A stretch of DNA of 64,000 bases, from contig NZNC01000003.1 in assembly GCA_002692965.1 (NCBI GenBank), forward strand, positions 124,001 to 188,000, in the 5' to 3' direction. Below, one piece after another: positions 1 through 8,662 of this stretch. This DNA comes from Haliea sp. Its GTDB lineage: Bacteria > Pseudomonadota > Gammaproteobacteria > Pseudomonadales > Halieaceae. Under the pieces are notes generated by a model. It was not told the origin of the DNA, did no database searches, and was given only the letters and a program-made list of their open reading frames with translations. The stretch's first letter is position 1. The number at the start of each line of letters is the position of its first letter. The position numbers and the translations under genes are program-made.

Positions 1-207
1 GGCGAGGAGGTGGGTGCCGCCATCCACCTGCGCCAGGGCGCCAGCGTGGACGCGGAACATTTGCGGGCCCACTGTGCGGGCCTGCTGGCGGCCTTCAAGG
101 TGCCGCGCTACCTGTGGTTCCTCGACCAGCCGCTGCCCCGCAATGCCAATGGCAAGTTTCTCAAGCGCGAGCTGCGGGAGCAGTTGCGGGTCGAGGACGC
201 CTGCTGA
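1..207 (+). CDS. Acyl-CoA synthetase (AMP-binding family), C-terminal end only
   Basis: The window opens inside this gene; only the last 68 residues are present. They match the C-terminal subdomain of ANL-family acyl-CoA ligases: a stretch ending in AFKVPRYLWF, then the PRNANGKFLKRELR block that contains the conserved adenylation-active lysine (NGK). Such enzymes activate a carboxylic acid to its CoA thioester with ATP. The substrate cannot be read from this fragment. The acyl-CoA catabolic operon from position 6689 makes a fatty-acid, isoprenoid or steroid side-chain acid plausible, but that is inference. The next gene is convergent and begins right after its stop codon. Confidence 0.85.
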   Translation, partial: GEEVGAAIHLRQGASVDAEHLRAHCAGLLAAFKVPRYLWFLDQPLPRNANGKFLKRELREQLRVEDAC

Positions 208-981
208 TCAGGACTCCACGAAGGCCCGCTCGATCACGTAGTGGGCCGCCTTGCCGTGACGGGATTCGGTGAAGCCGCGGGCGTCCAGCAGGCCGCTCAG
301 GTCCTTGAGCATGGAGGGGCTGCCGCAGAGCATGAAGCGGTCGTGCTCGGGGTCGATGTCCCCCAGGCCGAGATCCGCCGGGAGCTTGCCGCTCTCGAGC
401 AAGGTGGTCAGGCGGCTGGTATTGCGGAAGGGCTCGCGGGTGACCGTGGGGTAGTAGAGCAGTTTCTCGCGCACCGCCTCGCCCAGGTACTCGTGTTCCA
501 GGAGCTCCTGGGTGATGGTGTCCTGGTAGGCCAGCTCCGACACCCAGCGCACCCCGTGGGTGAGGATGACGCGGTCGAAGCGCTCGTAGATCTCCGGGTC
601 GCGGATGATGCTCATGAAGGGCGCCAGGCCGGTGCCGGTGGCCAGCAGGTAGAGGTTCCTGCCGGGCAGCAGGTGGTCCATCACCAGGGTGCCGGTGGCC
701 TTGCTGTTCACCAGCACCTCGTCGCCGGGCTGGATGCCCTGCAGCTTTGAGGTCAGCGGGCCATCGGGAACCTTGATGCTGAAAAACTCCAGCTCGTCCT
801 CATAGTTGGCGCTGGCCATGCTGTAGGCTCGCAACAAGGGGCGTCCCTCGTGCTCCAGGCCGATCATGGTGAAATGCCCGTTCTCGAAGCGGAACGCGGG
901 GTTGCGGGTGGTGCGGAAACTGAACAGCCGGTCGGTCCAGTGGTGCACTGAAGTGACCTGTTCGCGCAGCAATGTTGCCAT
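208..981 (-). CDS. fpr: Ferredoxin-NADP(+) reductase
   Basis: A 257-residue flavoprotein of the bacterial FNR family that exchanges electrons between NADPH and ferredoxin or flavodoxin in the cytoplasm. The FAD-binding RAYSMAS motif and the NADP-binding GTGLAPFMS motif are both visible, and the protein ends in the FVES-type tail typical of the family. An in-frame ATG lies 36 bases upstream, but the start at 981 has a GGGAGG ribosome site at suitable distance and gives the usual N-terminus (MATLLREQV). It is divergent from a LysR regulator; the same arrangement is known for fprA-finR in Pseudomonas, where FinR activates the gene under superoxide stress. Confidence 0.93.
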   Translation of the reverse strand: MATLLREQVTSVHHWTDRLFSFRTTRNPAFRFENGHFTMIGLEHEGRPLLRAYSMASANYEDELEFFSIKVPDGPLTSKLQGIQPGDEVLVNSKATGTLVMDHLLPGRNLYLLATGTGLAPFMSIIRDPEIYERFDRVILTHGVRWVSELAYQDTITQELLEHEYLGEAVREKLLYYPTVTREPFRNTSRLTTLLESGKLPADLGLGDIDPEHDRFMLCGSPSMLKDLSGLLDARGFTESRHGKAAHYVIERAFVES

Positions 982-1012
982 GGTGCTGATACCTCCCTGA
1001 GTGGATGGCGAC

Positions 1013-1041
1013 AGCATAGGCGCCCACCTTATATCGGTAAA
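1013..1041 (-). promoter_or_regulatory. Candidate fpr promoter
   Basis: On the minus strand TTTACC (1041-1036) and TATGCT (1018-1013) are separated by 17 bases. The -35 element overlaps the left half of the dyad at 1034-1077, as expected for a LysR-controlled promoter. Confidence 0.4.
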
Positions 1042-1077
1042 TCAGTTTTTTCTGGTATTCTATTGCGGAAAAACCGA
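1034..1077. promoter_or_regulatory. Putative LysR-type operator between fpr and its divergent regulator
   Basis: The 128-base divergent intergenic region contains TCGGT at 1034-1038 and its inverted copy ACCGA at 1073-1077, flanking an AT-rich centre. Spaced dyads of this kind are typical LysR recognition and activation sites. The assignment rests on position and symmetry only. Confidence 0.35.
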
Positions 1078-1109
1078 ATAGTGCGCAGTTTGCCCGGGGA
1101 GGTTCTGCC

Positions 1110-2009
1110 ATGCGTTATACCCTGCGACAGCTGGAAGTGTTCCTCGCCACCGCCCGCCACGAGAGCGTCAGCCAGGCCGCCGTCGAACTCGCCCTGTCCC
1201 AGTCGGCGGTCAGCGGCGCCCTGCGCGACCTGGAAAAGCAGTTTGATGTGGTCCTCTTCGACCGGGTCGGCAAGCGGCTGTACCTGAGCGAGTTCGGGCG
1301 CGAGCTGCGCGCGCCGGCCGAGGACGTCCTGGCCCGGGCCCGGGAGCTGGAGCAGTCCCTCGGCGGCAGCAGCGTGCGCGGGCGCCTGCGGGTAGGGGCC
1401 ACGCTGACCATCGGCAACTATCTGGCGGTACCCATGATCGCCGCCTTCCGCGAGCGTTATCCGGAGGCGGATGTCCAGCTGGAGGTGGCCAATACGGCGA
1501 GCATCGCCGCGCGGGTGGCCGACTACACCCTGGACATGGGCCTGGTGGAGGGGGAGTTCAATCACCCGGACCTGTCCCTGCAGCCCTGGCGGGGTGATGA
1601 GCTCTGCGTGTTTGCCGCGCCCGGGCACCCGGTGCTGGCGCGGGGAGATCTCGATGACGCGGGCCTGGTGGCCCAGGACTGGATCCTGCGCGAGCCCGGT
1701 TCGGGCACACGCCAGGCCTTCGATCGCGCGATGCACGGTATACTGGCATCGATGAATGTGGTCCTGGAATTGCAGCACACGGAGGCGATCAAGCGCGCGG
1801 TCGAGGCGGGACTGGGGCTCGGCTGTCTCTCGCGCATCAGCCTGGAGGACGCCTTCCGCCGCGGTTCCCTGGTGCCCGTGGCCGTCCCCGGGCGGGACCT
1901 GCGGCGCGGCCTGGGCATCCTCTTGCACCGCCAGAAGTACCAGGGGCCGGCGCTGCGCGCCTGGCTGGCCCTGTGCCGGGAGCGCGGGGAGGCCGGCGCA
2001 GATGCCTGA
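1110..2009 (+). CDS. LysR-family transcriptional regulator, FinR-like
   Basis: A 299-residue LysR regulator: a winged helix-turn-helix at residues 1-60 (RQLEVFLATA, then SQSAVSGALRDLEK as the recognition region) followed by the periplasmic-binding-like effector domain. It is transcribed away from fpr, the arrangement of FinR and fprA in pseudomonads, so control of fpr in response to redox stress is the likely role. A GGGGAGG ribosome site precedes the ATG. The stop overlaps the start of the SprT gene by 8 bases, so the two are probably co-transcribed. Confidence 0.88.
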   Translation: MRYTLRQLEVFLATARHESVSQAAVELALSQSAVSGALRDLEKQFDVVLFDRVGKRLYLSEFGRELRAPAEDVLARARELEQSLGGSSVRGRLRVGATLTIGNYLAVPMIAAFRERYPEADVQLEVANTASIAARVADYTLDMGLVEGEFNHPDLSLQPWRGDELCVFAAPGHPVLARGDLDDAGLVAQDWILREPGSGTRQAFDRAMHGILASMNVVLELQHTEAIKRAVEAGLGLGCLSRISLEDAFRRGSLVPVAVPGRDLRRGLGILLHRQKYQGPALRAWLALCRERGEAGADA

Positions 2010-2526
2010 GCGCGCGCCGGTTCTCGACACCCTGCAGCGGGGAGCGGTGGATTCGGCGGTCCGCGACTACCTGCATCTGGCTTCCCTCGAACTGGGCCGC
2101 AGCGTGCCGGTACCGCCGGTGCGCTTCGACCTTTCCGGGCGCAGCGCCGGCATGTTCCGGGCCAGGGGGCGCGAGTGTGAATTGCGCTTCAATCCCTGGA
2201 TTTTTGCCCGCTATTACGACGAGAACCTGAGTGAGACCGTGCCCCACGAGGTGGCGCATTACCTGGTCTGGTGGCAGTTTCCCCGCCGCCGCACGCGGCC
2301 CCACGGGGCCGAGTGGCAGGCCTGGATGTGTTTTTTTGGCGTGGAGCCCCGGGTCACCTTCGATCGCGATATCAGCGGCCTGCCCCAGCGGCGCCAGCGC
2401 CGATTCCGCTACCGCTGTGACTGCAGCGAGCACAGCCTGTCGACCACCCGCCACCGGCGGCAGGAGCGCGGCGAGGCGCGCTACCAATGCCGTCGCTGCG
2501 GCGGCCCCCTGCGCCGCGACCCCTGA
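2002..2526 (+). CDS. SprT-like zinc metalloprotein
   Basis: A 174-residue protein with the SprT-like HEVAHYL motif (HExxH, zinc ligands and catalytic glutamate) near residue 80 and a C-terminal zinc-ribbon-like region with paired cysteines (YRCDCSEH and YQCRRCGG). SprT-family proteins resemble the protease domain of eukaryotic Spartan, but the bacterial role is poorly defined. The ATG overlaps the end of the LysR gene. The next gene is convergent, leaving a 4-base gap. Confidence 0.85.
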   Translation: MPERAPVLDTLQRGAVDSAVRDYLHLASLELGRSVPVPPVRFDLSGRSAGMFRARGRECELRFNPWIFARYYDENLSETVPHEVAHYLVWWQFPRRRTRPHGAEWQAWMCFFGVEPRVTFDRDISGLPQRRQRRFRYRCDCSEHSLSTTRHRRQERGEARYQCRRCGGPLRRDP

Positions 2527-2530
2527 AGCC

Positions 2531-5464
2531 TCAGGCCGCCACTTCCATGATGGCGGCGCTGCTGCCGGACTCGCTGTCATCGGCGCTGTCGATGGTAATC
2601 CGCTCCGGCGCGATGCCCGCCTGGTTGACCAGGAAGCGTTTGACCGCCGCCGCGCGCTCGCTGGCGAGGGCCGGCAGCGCAGTCTCCGGCAGCGCCACGG
2701 CGTCGCGCACGGCGCGGTAGCGGGCCTGGGTGGAGGGTTTTTCCGCTTCCGCGCTGGCAGTGGTAGCCGGCAGCGCGGCATAGCGCTGGTCGATGGCCGC
2801 GGTCCAGGCCTCGCTGCGCTGCTCCAGATCCGCCGGGCTCAGCCCCTGGGCGAGCAATTCATCCCGCAGGCGCGCTTCCCGCAGTTGGCGGCCATCGGTC
2901 TTCGGGTTGACCTGGCCGCTGACAATCAGCTCCAGGGCAGGGCGCTGCTGCAGGGCAGCGGCGAGGTCTCCGAGCTTGCCGGCACTGTGCTCATCGAGGT
3001 CGACACTGCCGGCGGTGAAGTCCACCTGGCGCAGATCCGCTTCACTGCCCACGAGGCTCGCCAGCAGGTTGAAGGGCGCGGTGACGGCCTGGCGCAGGAG
3101 GTTGACGAAGGCGCCGGCAATGACGCTGCCGAGGCTGAAGCGCGGGTTGTTCAGGTCGCCACTGACCGGTACGTCGAGGTCGATCACGCCGCGGCTGTCG
3201 GTGAGCAGGGCAATGCCGAGCCGCAGGGGCAGGTCGAGGGCGCGCTCGGAATCCACCTGTTCTCCCAGGCGCAGCTGGCTGATCACCACCTGGTTGCGCC
3301 CCTGCAGACGGCTGTCCTCCAGCTGATAGTTCAGGTCCACGGTCAGGGTGCCCCGCTCGATGGCATAGCCCGCATAGGTGGCGGAGTAGGGACTCAGCCG
3401 CGCCATGTCGATGCCGCGGAAATTCAGCGCCAGCTCCAGGTCGGGCGGGCTGCGCAGGGGCAGGGCGTGCCCGCTCAGGGAGACCGGGGCATAGCCGTCC
3501 ACCGCACCATCCAGATCAATCACCACGCGGGCCTCGGGGTCGAGGCGGAAGCCGGTAATGCTGCCTTCGAGGTCGCCGATCACGGTGCGAAAGCGGATCG
3601 GCAGGGATTCGTCCATGAAGTCCAGCGCGCTGTCGGCCACCTGGATTTCCGGGACCGCGACCTGCCAGTCCGGGGACGCCGGCTCCGCGTCGGGCCCGGA
3701 TGCAGTGCTGTCACTCGCGCTTTCCGTGGGCGATGCCTCGCTTTGCGCAGCGAGCTGTTCGCCGCCATCGGGCGCGCCCTCGCGCTCGCCCGAGGCGGCT
3801 TGCGTGTCGTCGTCGGCCGCCAGCACCCGGGTCAGGTTGACCCGCCCCTGGGGGTCGATGTGCAGGCGCCCGCTAAAGCCGTCCAGCAGGACGCTGCCGA
3901 CCGTCACCTGGCGCTGGGGCAGGTCGATGTCCACCGCCTGCCAGGCGAGCTGGTCCCAGCTGGTCAATTCATTGTCGGCGCCGCGAATCAGGATCAGGAA
4001 ATCCTCGATGCCGCCGTCCAGCGAGATCCTAGAGGGGGTGAAATCCTGCAGGGTCAGCCGGGCCTCGCTGCCCAGGTGGCCATCGCCGATTTCCGCGCGC
4101 AGGGCGGCGGGCAGGTTGGGGGCGAACCAGGCGAGGGGCAGCGACTGCAGGCTGGCTTCCAGCTGGCCACTGCCGCGACCGACGTCCACCTCGCCGTCGA
4201 GAGAAAACGTCGCGGTCTGGTTGATGCGCAGGTTCAGCGCTAGCGGTGAGGCCGCCTCGGCCGGCCACTCCAGCTCGCGGACCTCGGCGCTGATCGGTGC
4301 CACGGTCAGCGCGGGCTCGGTAAAGGGGCTGCGCCAGTGGGCGCGGCCCTCGGTGAGGCTCAGCTGTTCCAGGGAGGCGCGCCAGGTATCCACTCCCGCG
4401 GCCTGCTCCCCCGTCTCCGCCGGCTGTTCGGCCTTTGCCGCGGTGTCACCGCTTTCCGGCTCGGCCGCCGGCAGCAGTGCCAGCAGGCTGATCTGTTCCC
4501 CCTCCTGCCAGCCAGACACATCCAGGCCCCGCAGTGCCAGGGACTCTGCCCCGAGCCGCTGTTCCGCCAGGTCGAGGTTCAGGGCCTTCAGGTTCAGGGC
4601 CTGCAGGCGCAGGTGCGTGTCCGGCCAGGCGCCGGTGTCGCGGGGCCGGGCGGCAATCTCGCGCAGGGTGATTTGGCCGCCGTCCACCCGGGCCTGAAGC
4701 TCGTTTTGCCAGTCGAGCGCGAAGCCGGAGGACAGGTCCAGGCTGCCGGCCGACAGGCTAAAGGGCAGCAGCGGATCGGCGCGGCGCACGGCGGGCGCGA
4801 GTTGCAGTGCGTCGATATCGAGGTCGCCCGCCAGGCTGGAGTCGCCGAGCGCGAGGCTGCCCTCGGCACCGATTGCACCGCCCTCCCGGGCCTCCAGGTC
4901 GAGCCGGTAGTGCCCCCGCTCCCCGGCCAGGGTCGAGAGATCGCTGACACGCAGCTCGAGCTTGTGGACACCGCTGCGCCACGGCGTCGACAGCGTGCGG
5001 TCCTCCAGCGTTACCTCTCCGCCGCTGAGGTAGAGTTCCTCGAGTCGCAGGGGAAAGGGTTTACCCGGGGGGGATTGCGGTGCCGCTTGTTCACCCTCGG
5101 GAAGCATCGCCAGCAGGTTGAGGGCGCCGTCGGCCCGCTGCACCAGGTGGACCCTGGGCCCCAGCACGGTGACGTCCTGCAGCAGCAGCGCGCGTTGCCA
5201 CAGACTGGCCAGGCCCAGGTTGGCGTGCAGGTACTCTACCGACAGCATCGCTGTGTCGTCGCTGTCGCGCAGGACGCCGCGCCGCACTTCCAGGGTCAGG
5301 GTGAAGGGGTTGAAGAGAATCAGTTCGCTGTGGAACTCGCGCTGCAGCTGCTCGCGAATCAGGTGGTGGGGCAGGATGTTGAGCAGGGGCCAGACCAGGA
5401 AGATCACCAGCAGGACCCAGCCCAGGTAGAGACCGATGCACCAACGTACCACTTTCCGCAACAT
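2531..5464 (-). CDS. DUF748 / AsmA-like envelope protein
   Basis: A 977-residue protein with one N-terminal membrane anchor (roughly residues 7-28, GLYLGWVLLVIFLVWPLL) and a very long repetitive beta-rich body of the DUF748 type, related to the AsmA/TamB-like envelope proteins. The C-terminal part contains a segment (IVSGQVNPKTDGRQLREARL) and a final block reminiscent of OmpA-like terminal domains. A likely location is inner-membrane anchored with the body in the periplasm, and the family is discussed as lipid-bridging or envelope maintenance. The start at 5464 has a GGGAG ribosome site 6 bases away, better than an in-frame ATG 33 bases upstream. Acidic low-complexity linkers (AESGD, SESASDSTAS) are present. 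Confidence 0.82.
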   Translation of the reverse strand: MLRKVVRWCIGLYLGWVLLVIFLVWPLLNILPHHLIREQLQREFHSELILFNPFTLTLEVRRGVLRDSDDTAMLSVEYLHANLGLASLWQRALLLQDVTVLGPRVHLVQRADGALNLLAMLPEGEQAAPQSPPGKPFPLRLEELYLSGGEVTLEDRTLSTPWRSGVHKLELRVSDLSTLAGERGHYRLDLEAREGGAIGAEGSLALGDSSLAGDLDIDALQLAPAVRRADPLLPFSLSAGSLDLSSGFALDWQNELQARVDGGQITLREIAARPRDTGAWPDTHLRLQALNLKALNLDLAEQRLGAESLALRGLDVSGWQEGEQISLLALLPAAEPESGDTAAKAEQPAETGEQAAGVDTWRASLEQLSLTEGRAHWRSPFTEPALTVAPISAEVRELEWPAEAASPLALNLRINQTATFSLDGEVDVGRGSGQLEASLQSLPLAWFAPNLPAALRAEIGDGHLGSEARLTLQDFTPSRISLDGGIEDFLILIRGADNELTSWDQLAWQAVDIDLPQRQVTVGSVLLDGFSGRLHIDPQGRVNLTRVLAADDDTQAASGEREGAPDGGEQLAAQSEASPTESASDSTASGPDAEPASPDWQVAVPEIQVADSALDFMDESLPIRFRTVIGDLEGSITGFRLDPEARVVIDLDGAVDGYAPVSLSGHALPLRSPPDLELALNFRGIDMARLSPYSATYAGYAIERGTLTVDLNYQLEDSRLQGRNQVVISQLRLGEQVDSERALDLPLRLGIALLTDSRGVIDLDVPVSGDLNNPRFSLGSVIAGAFVNLLRQAVTAPFNLLASLVGSEADLRQVDFTAGSVDLDEHSAGKLGDLAAALQQRPALELIVSGQVNPKTDGRQLREARLRDELLAQGLSPADLEQRSEAWTAAIDQRYAALPATTASAEAEKPSTQARYRAVRDAVALPETALPALASERAAAVKRFLVNQAGIAPERITIDSADDSESGSSAAIMEVAA

Positions 5465-5521
5465 GTCCGCTCCCTGCACACTTTCCGTGCCGGACACTAT
5501 AGCGGACTGTGCCCTGGGCCG

Positions 5522-6520
5522 CTAAATGCCCTTCCGGTAACTGTAGGGCGTGACGCCGGTCCAGCCCTTGAAGGCGCGGATAAAGGCGCTGGATTCGGAG
5601 AAGCCGGCGCGGTGGGCGATTTCCTCGATGGACAGGCCCTGCTTGCCGAGAAAATGCAGGGCGGTATCCCGGCGCAGCTGGTTCTTGATGTCCTTGAAGG
5701 TGGTTCCCTCGGCGGCCAGGCGCCGCCGCAGGGTCTGCGGGTGCAGGTCGAGGCGGGCGGCGACATCCGCCAGCTCGGGCAGATCCTGCAGGCGCGGGCG
5801 CAGGATGTCGCGCACCTGGGTGGTCCAGCTGTTGCGGGCGAAATTCTGGGTCAGCATCATGAGCACCGGGTGGCGCAGGAAGTGGCGCAGGCTCTGCTCG
5901 TTCTGCACCACGCGCTTGTCCATCTGGCTGGCGGCGAAGACCAGTTCGCAGTGTTCGGTGCCGAAATGCACGGGATTGGCCAGGAACATGTGGCGATAGT
6001 CATCGGCGGTGGCCGCCGGTTCGTAGGCCAGGTTGACCGCCTGGATGGGCAGGTGCTCCTGGACCAGCCAGCTGCCGAAGCGGTGCAGGTTGAACAGCAG
6101 CAGCTCCACCATGTAGGGGTCGCAGGGGCGCCGGGAGTCCTGTTCCACGCGGATTCGCACCAACTCGCCTTCCTCCTGGAAAACCAGGTAGGGGAAGGAC
6201 TCGAACAGCTGGTAGAAGCGGCAGTAGCGGTGCAGTGCCTGGCCCAGGGTTTCGCTGCCGATCACCGCGTGGCACATCATTGACCAGCTGCCGATGGGCG
6301 CGCGCCGGGTGGCGTAGCCGAGGCTCTCGTCGCCCATGGCGAGCATGGTGCTGACTTGCAGATCGGCGAAGCGTTCGATGGAGATGCGCGCATCGGCCTC
6401 CCGCAACAGGCGCGGTGAAATGCGATTGCGGCGCAGCAGCTGCATCGGGTCGAGCCCGATGGCCACGGCATTGCGCAGGACCGCGCGGGCGAAGTAGACC
6501 GAAATAGACAGATTGCGCAT
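5522..6520 (-). CDS. AraC-family transcriptional regulator
   Basis: A 332-residue regulator with the N-terminal arabinose-binding-like domain found in OruR/ArgR-type AraC proteins and two C-terminal helix-turn-helix motifs; the family signature RRDTALHFLGKQGLSIEEIA followed by GFSESSAFIRAFKGWTG is clear. It is divergent from the acyl-CoA dehydrogenase operon at 6689, so it is probably the operon's regulator. A paralogous regulator of the same type lies at 30208. The inducer is unknown; an acyl-CoA or fatty acid is plausible from context. Confidence 0.88.
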   Translation of the reverse strand: MRNLSISVYFARAVLRNAVAIGLDPMQLLRRNRISPRLLREADARISIERFADLQVSTMLAMGDESLGYATRRAPIGSWSMMCHAVIGSETLGQALHRYCRFYQLFESFPYLVFQEEGELVRIRVEQDSRRPCDPYMVELLLFNLHRFGSWLVQEHLPIQAVNLAYEPAATADDYRHMFLANPVHFGTEHCELVFAASQMDKRVVQNEQSLRHFLRHPVLMMLTQNFARNSWTTQVRDILRPRLQDLPELADVAARLDLHPQTLRRRLAAEGTTFKDIKNQLRRDTALHFLGKQGLSIEEIAHRAGFSESSAFIRAFKGWTGVTPYSYRKGI

Positions 6521-6629
6521 GTATGAACGTCCCCTTTGCCCGACCTGCTGCAGCGTCGGCGCTATTATTGTGCCACAGTGCGATTTCCGCGCTGTTCGTC
6601 CCGATCAATAAAATTGTCGGACGCGGTCA

Positions 6630-6658
6630 TTGTTGGCCCTTGCGGGGCCACGCATAAT
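6630..6658 (+). promoter_or_regulatory. Candidate sigma-70 promoter of the acyl-CoA catabolic operon
   Basis: TTGTTG at 6630-6635 and CATAAT at 6653-6658 are spaced by 17 bases. Transcription would start near 6665, which leaves a leader with a ribosome site only if translation starts at 6689; this supports that start over the ATG at 6668. Confidence 0.45.
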
Positions 6659-6688
6659 CCGGGGCTCATGGCAAAAAAGGTACCCGTG

Positions 6689-7864
6689 ATGTTGCCGCGT
6701 GATTTCACCGAAGAACAGCAGCTGTTCCGCGACGCCTATCGCAAGTTCCTGGCGGCGGAGATTGTGCCGCACATGGAAAGCTGGCGCGAGGCGGGGATTG
6801 TCGATCGCGAGGCCTTTCGCAAGGCCGGGGAGCAGGGCTTCCTGATGGTCTGGCCCGAGGAGCGCTACGGCGGCATGGGTGACAGCGACTTCCGCTTCGA
6901 GCAGATCATCATGGAGGAGGCCGCCTACGCCCGGGTCGGCGACTGGTACTCCACCCTGCACAGTCGCCTGGTTGGCCCCTACCTGACCCGCTTCGGTAGC
7001 GAGGAACAGTGCCAGCGCTTCCTGCCCGGCTGTGTGCGCGGCGAGACCATCCTGGCGATTGCCATGACCGAGCCCGACGCCGGCAGCGACCTCGCGGGCA
7101 TGCGCGCCACCGCGGTGGAGGCCGACGACCACTGGGTGCTCAAGGGCGCCAAGACCTACATTTCCAACGGCATCAACGCCGACCTGGTCATTGTCGCGGC
7201 GAAGACCGACCCCCAGAACAATCCCCACCATATGACCCTGTTCCTGGTGGAGCGGGGCATGGAAGGTTTCGAGCGCGGGCGCAACCTGCGCAAGATGGGC
7301 CTCAAGGCCCAGGATACCGCCGAGCTCTTCTTCAATGATGTGAAGGTGCCCAAGGCCAATGTGCTGGGCGAACCGGGCAAGGGCTTCGTCTACCTGATGG
7401 AAGGCCTGGCCGAGGAGCGCCTGATCGGCGCCGTCGGTTACCTGGCCGCGGCGCAGCTGTCCTGGGACCTGACCGCGGAGTTCGTGCGCGAGCGCAAGGC
7501 CTTCGGCAAGCCCCTGGCGGCCTTCCAGAATACCCAGTTCCGTATGGCGGAAATGCGCTCGCAACTGGATTTTGCCCAGGCCTATGTCGACCAGTGCGTG
7601 CGCGCCTTCAACGCCGGTGCCCTCACCGCGGTGGACGCGGCCAAGGCCAAGCTGCTTACCTCCGAATTGCAGGTGGCCGCCGCGGACCTGGGTGTGCAGC
7701 TGCACGGCGGCGCCGGTTACATGGACGAATACCCGATTAGCCGCCAGTTTACCGACGCGCGCATTTCCCCGATTTACGCCGGCACCTCGGAAGTGATGAA
7801 ACTGATCATCAGCCGCGACTGCCTCGGCGAATCCTACCAACCCTTCAATACCCGCAATTTCTGA
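6689..7864 (+). CDS. Acyl-CoA dehydrogenase, LCAD-like
   Basis: A 391-residue FAD enzyme that introduces the alpha,beta double bond in acyl-CoA, the first step of beta-oxidation. The family blocks AMTEPDAGSDLAG, YISNGINADLV, KMGLKAQDTAELFF and QLHGGAGYMDEYPI are all present. The C-terminal motif reads PIYAGTSEVMK: alanine replaces the glutamate of the medium-chain enzymes, so the base is probably the glutamate of the GLAEERL segment, as in long-chain and isovaleryl enzymes. The ATG at 6689 has an AAAAAAGG ribosome site; an ATG at 6668 is possible but lies almost at the predicted transcript start. It is the first of five genes in one direction. Confidence 0.92.
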   Translation: MLPRDFTEEQQLFRDAYRKFLAAEIVPHMESWREAGIVDREAFRKAGEQGFLMVWPEERYGGMGDSDFRFEQIIMEEAAYARVGDWYSTLHSRLVGPYLTRFGSEEQCQRFLPGCVRGETILAIAMTEPDAGSDLAGMRATAVEADDHWVLKGAKTYISNGINADLVIVAAKTDPQNNPHHMTLFLVERGMEGFERGRNLRKMGLKAQDTAELFFNDVKVPKANVLGEPGKGFVYLMEGLAEERLIGAVGYLAAAQLSWDLTAEFVRERKAFGKPLAAFQNTQFRMAEMRSQLDFAQAYVDQCVRAFNAGALTAVDAAKAKLLTSELQVAAADLGVQLHGGAGYMDEYPISRQFTDARISPIYAGTSEVMKLIISRDCLGESYQPFNTRNF

Positions 7865-7877
7865 AAGGAGTAACAAC

Positions 7878-8651
7878 ATGGATCTGCAAGGAAAAGTTGC
7901 ACTGGTCACCGGTGGCGCCTCCGGCCTCGGCCGCGCCACGGTGGAAGCCTATGTCGCCAAGGGCGCGAAGGTTGCCATCTTCGACCTGAATGAACAGAAC
8001 GCGCAGGACGTGATCGACCAGCTGGGCGCCGACAAGGTGGCCTTCTGGAAGGTCAATGTGGCCGACGAGGACAATGTCCGCGAGGCCGTGGCCGGCATCG
8101 TGGAGAAATTCGGCGCCCTGCACATCTGCAACAACTACGCGGGCATCGGCAGCGCCTGCAAGACCCTGAGCAAGAAGGGCGTGTTCCCCATGGAGCAGTT
8201 CATGCCGGTGATCAACGTCAACCTGGTGGGCACCTTCAATGTCGCCCGCTTTGCCGCCGAGCAGATGGCCAACAACGACCCGATCAACCAGGACGGCGGC
8301 CGCGGCGTGATCATCAACACGGCCTCGATTGCCGCCATGGAAGGCCAGGTCGGTCAGCTGGCCTACAGCGCCAGCAAGGGTGGCATCGTCGGCATGACGC
8401 TGCCCATGGCGCGGGACCTGGAAGCCTACGGCATCCGCGTCAACACCATCGTGCCCGGCCTGATCCACACGCCGCTGTTCGAGTCGCTGCCGGAGGCCGC
8501 CTACAAGTCCCTGGAAAACAGCGTATGCTACCCGCACCGCCTGGGGCGGCCCGAGGAGATCGCCCACCTGTCGGTATTCATCGCCGAAAACGACTACCTG
8601 AATGGTGAGTGCGTCCGCCTGGACGGCGCGATTCGCATGCAGCCGCGCTGA
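7878..8651 (+). CDS. 3-hydroxyacyl-CoA dehydrogenase, HSD10-like SDR
   Basis: A 257-residue short-chain dehydrogenase. It has the NAD-binding [10 protein letters not shown] motif, the NNYAG block, the catalytic serine in [15 protein letters not shown] and the YSASKGG tyrosine-lysine pair. The C-terminus [17 protein letters not shown] closely follows human HSD17B10, which oxidises 2-methyl-3-hydroxybutyryl-CoA, straight-chain 3-hydroxyacyl-CoA and some steroids with NAD. An AAAGGAG ribosome site precedes the start, 13 bases after the dehydrogenase gene. Together they would supply the oxidation steps of a branched-chain beta-oxidation. Confidence 0.9.
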   Translation: MDLQGKVALVTGGASGLGRATVEAYVAKGAKVAIFDLNEQNAQDVIDQLGADKVAFWKVNVADEDNVREAVAGIVEKFGALHICNNYAGIGSACKTLSKKGVFPMEQFMPVINVNLVGTFNVARFAAEQMANNDPINQDGGRGVIINTASIAAMEGQVGQLAYSASKGGIVGMTLPMARDLEAYGIRVNTIVPGLIHTPLFESLPEAAYKSLENSVCYPHRLGRPEEIAHLSVFIAENDYLNGECVRLDGAIRMQPR

Positions 8652-8662
8652 GGAGGGATTCC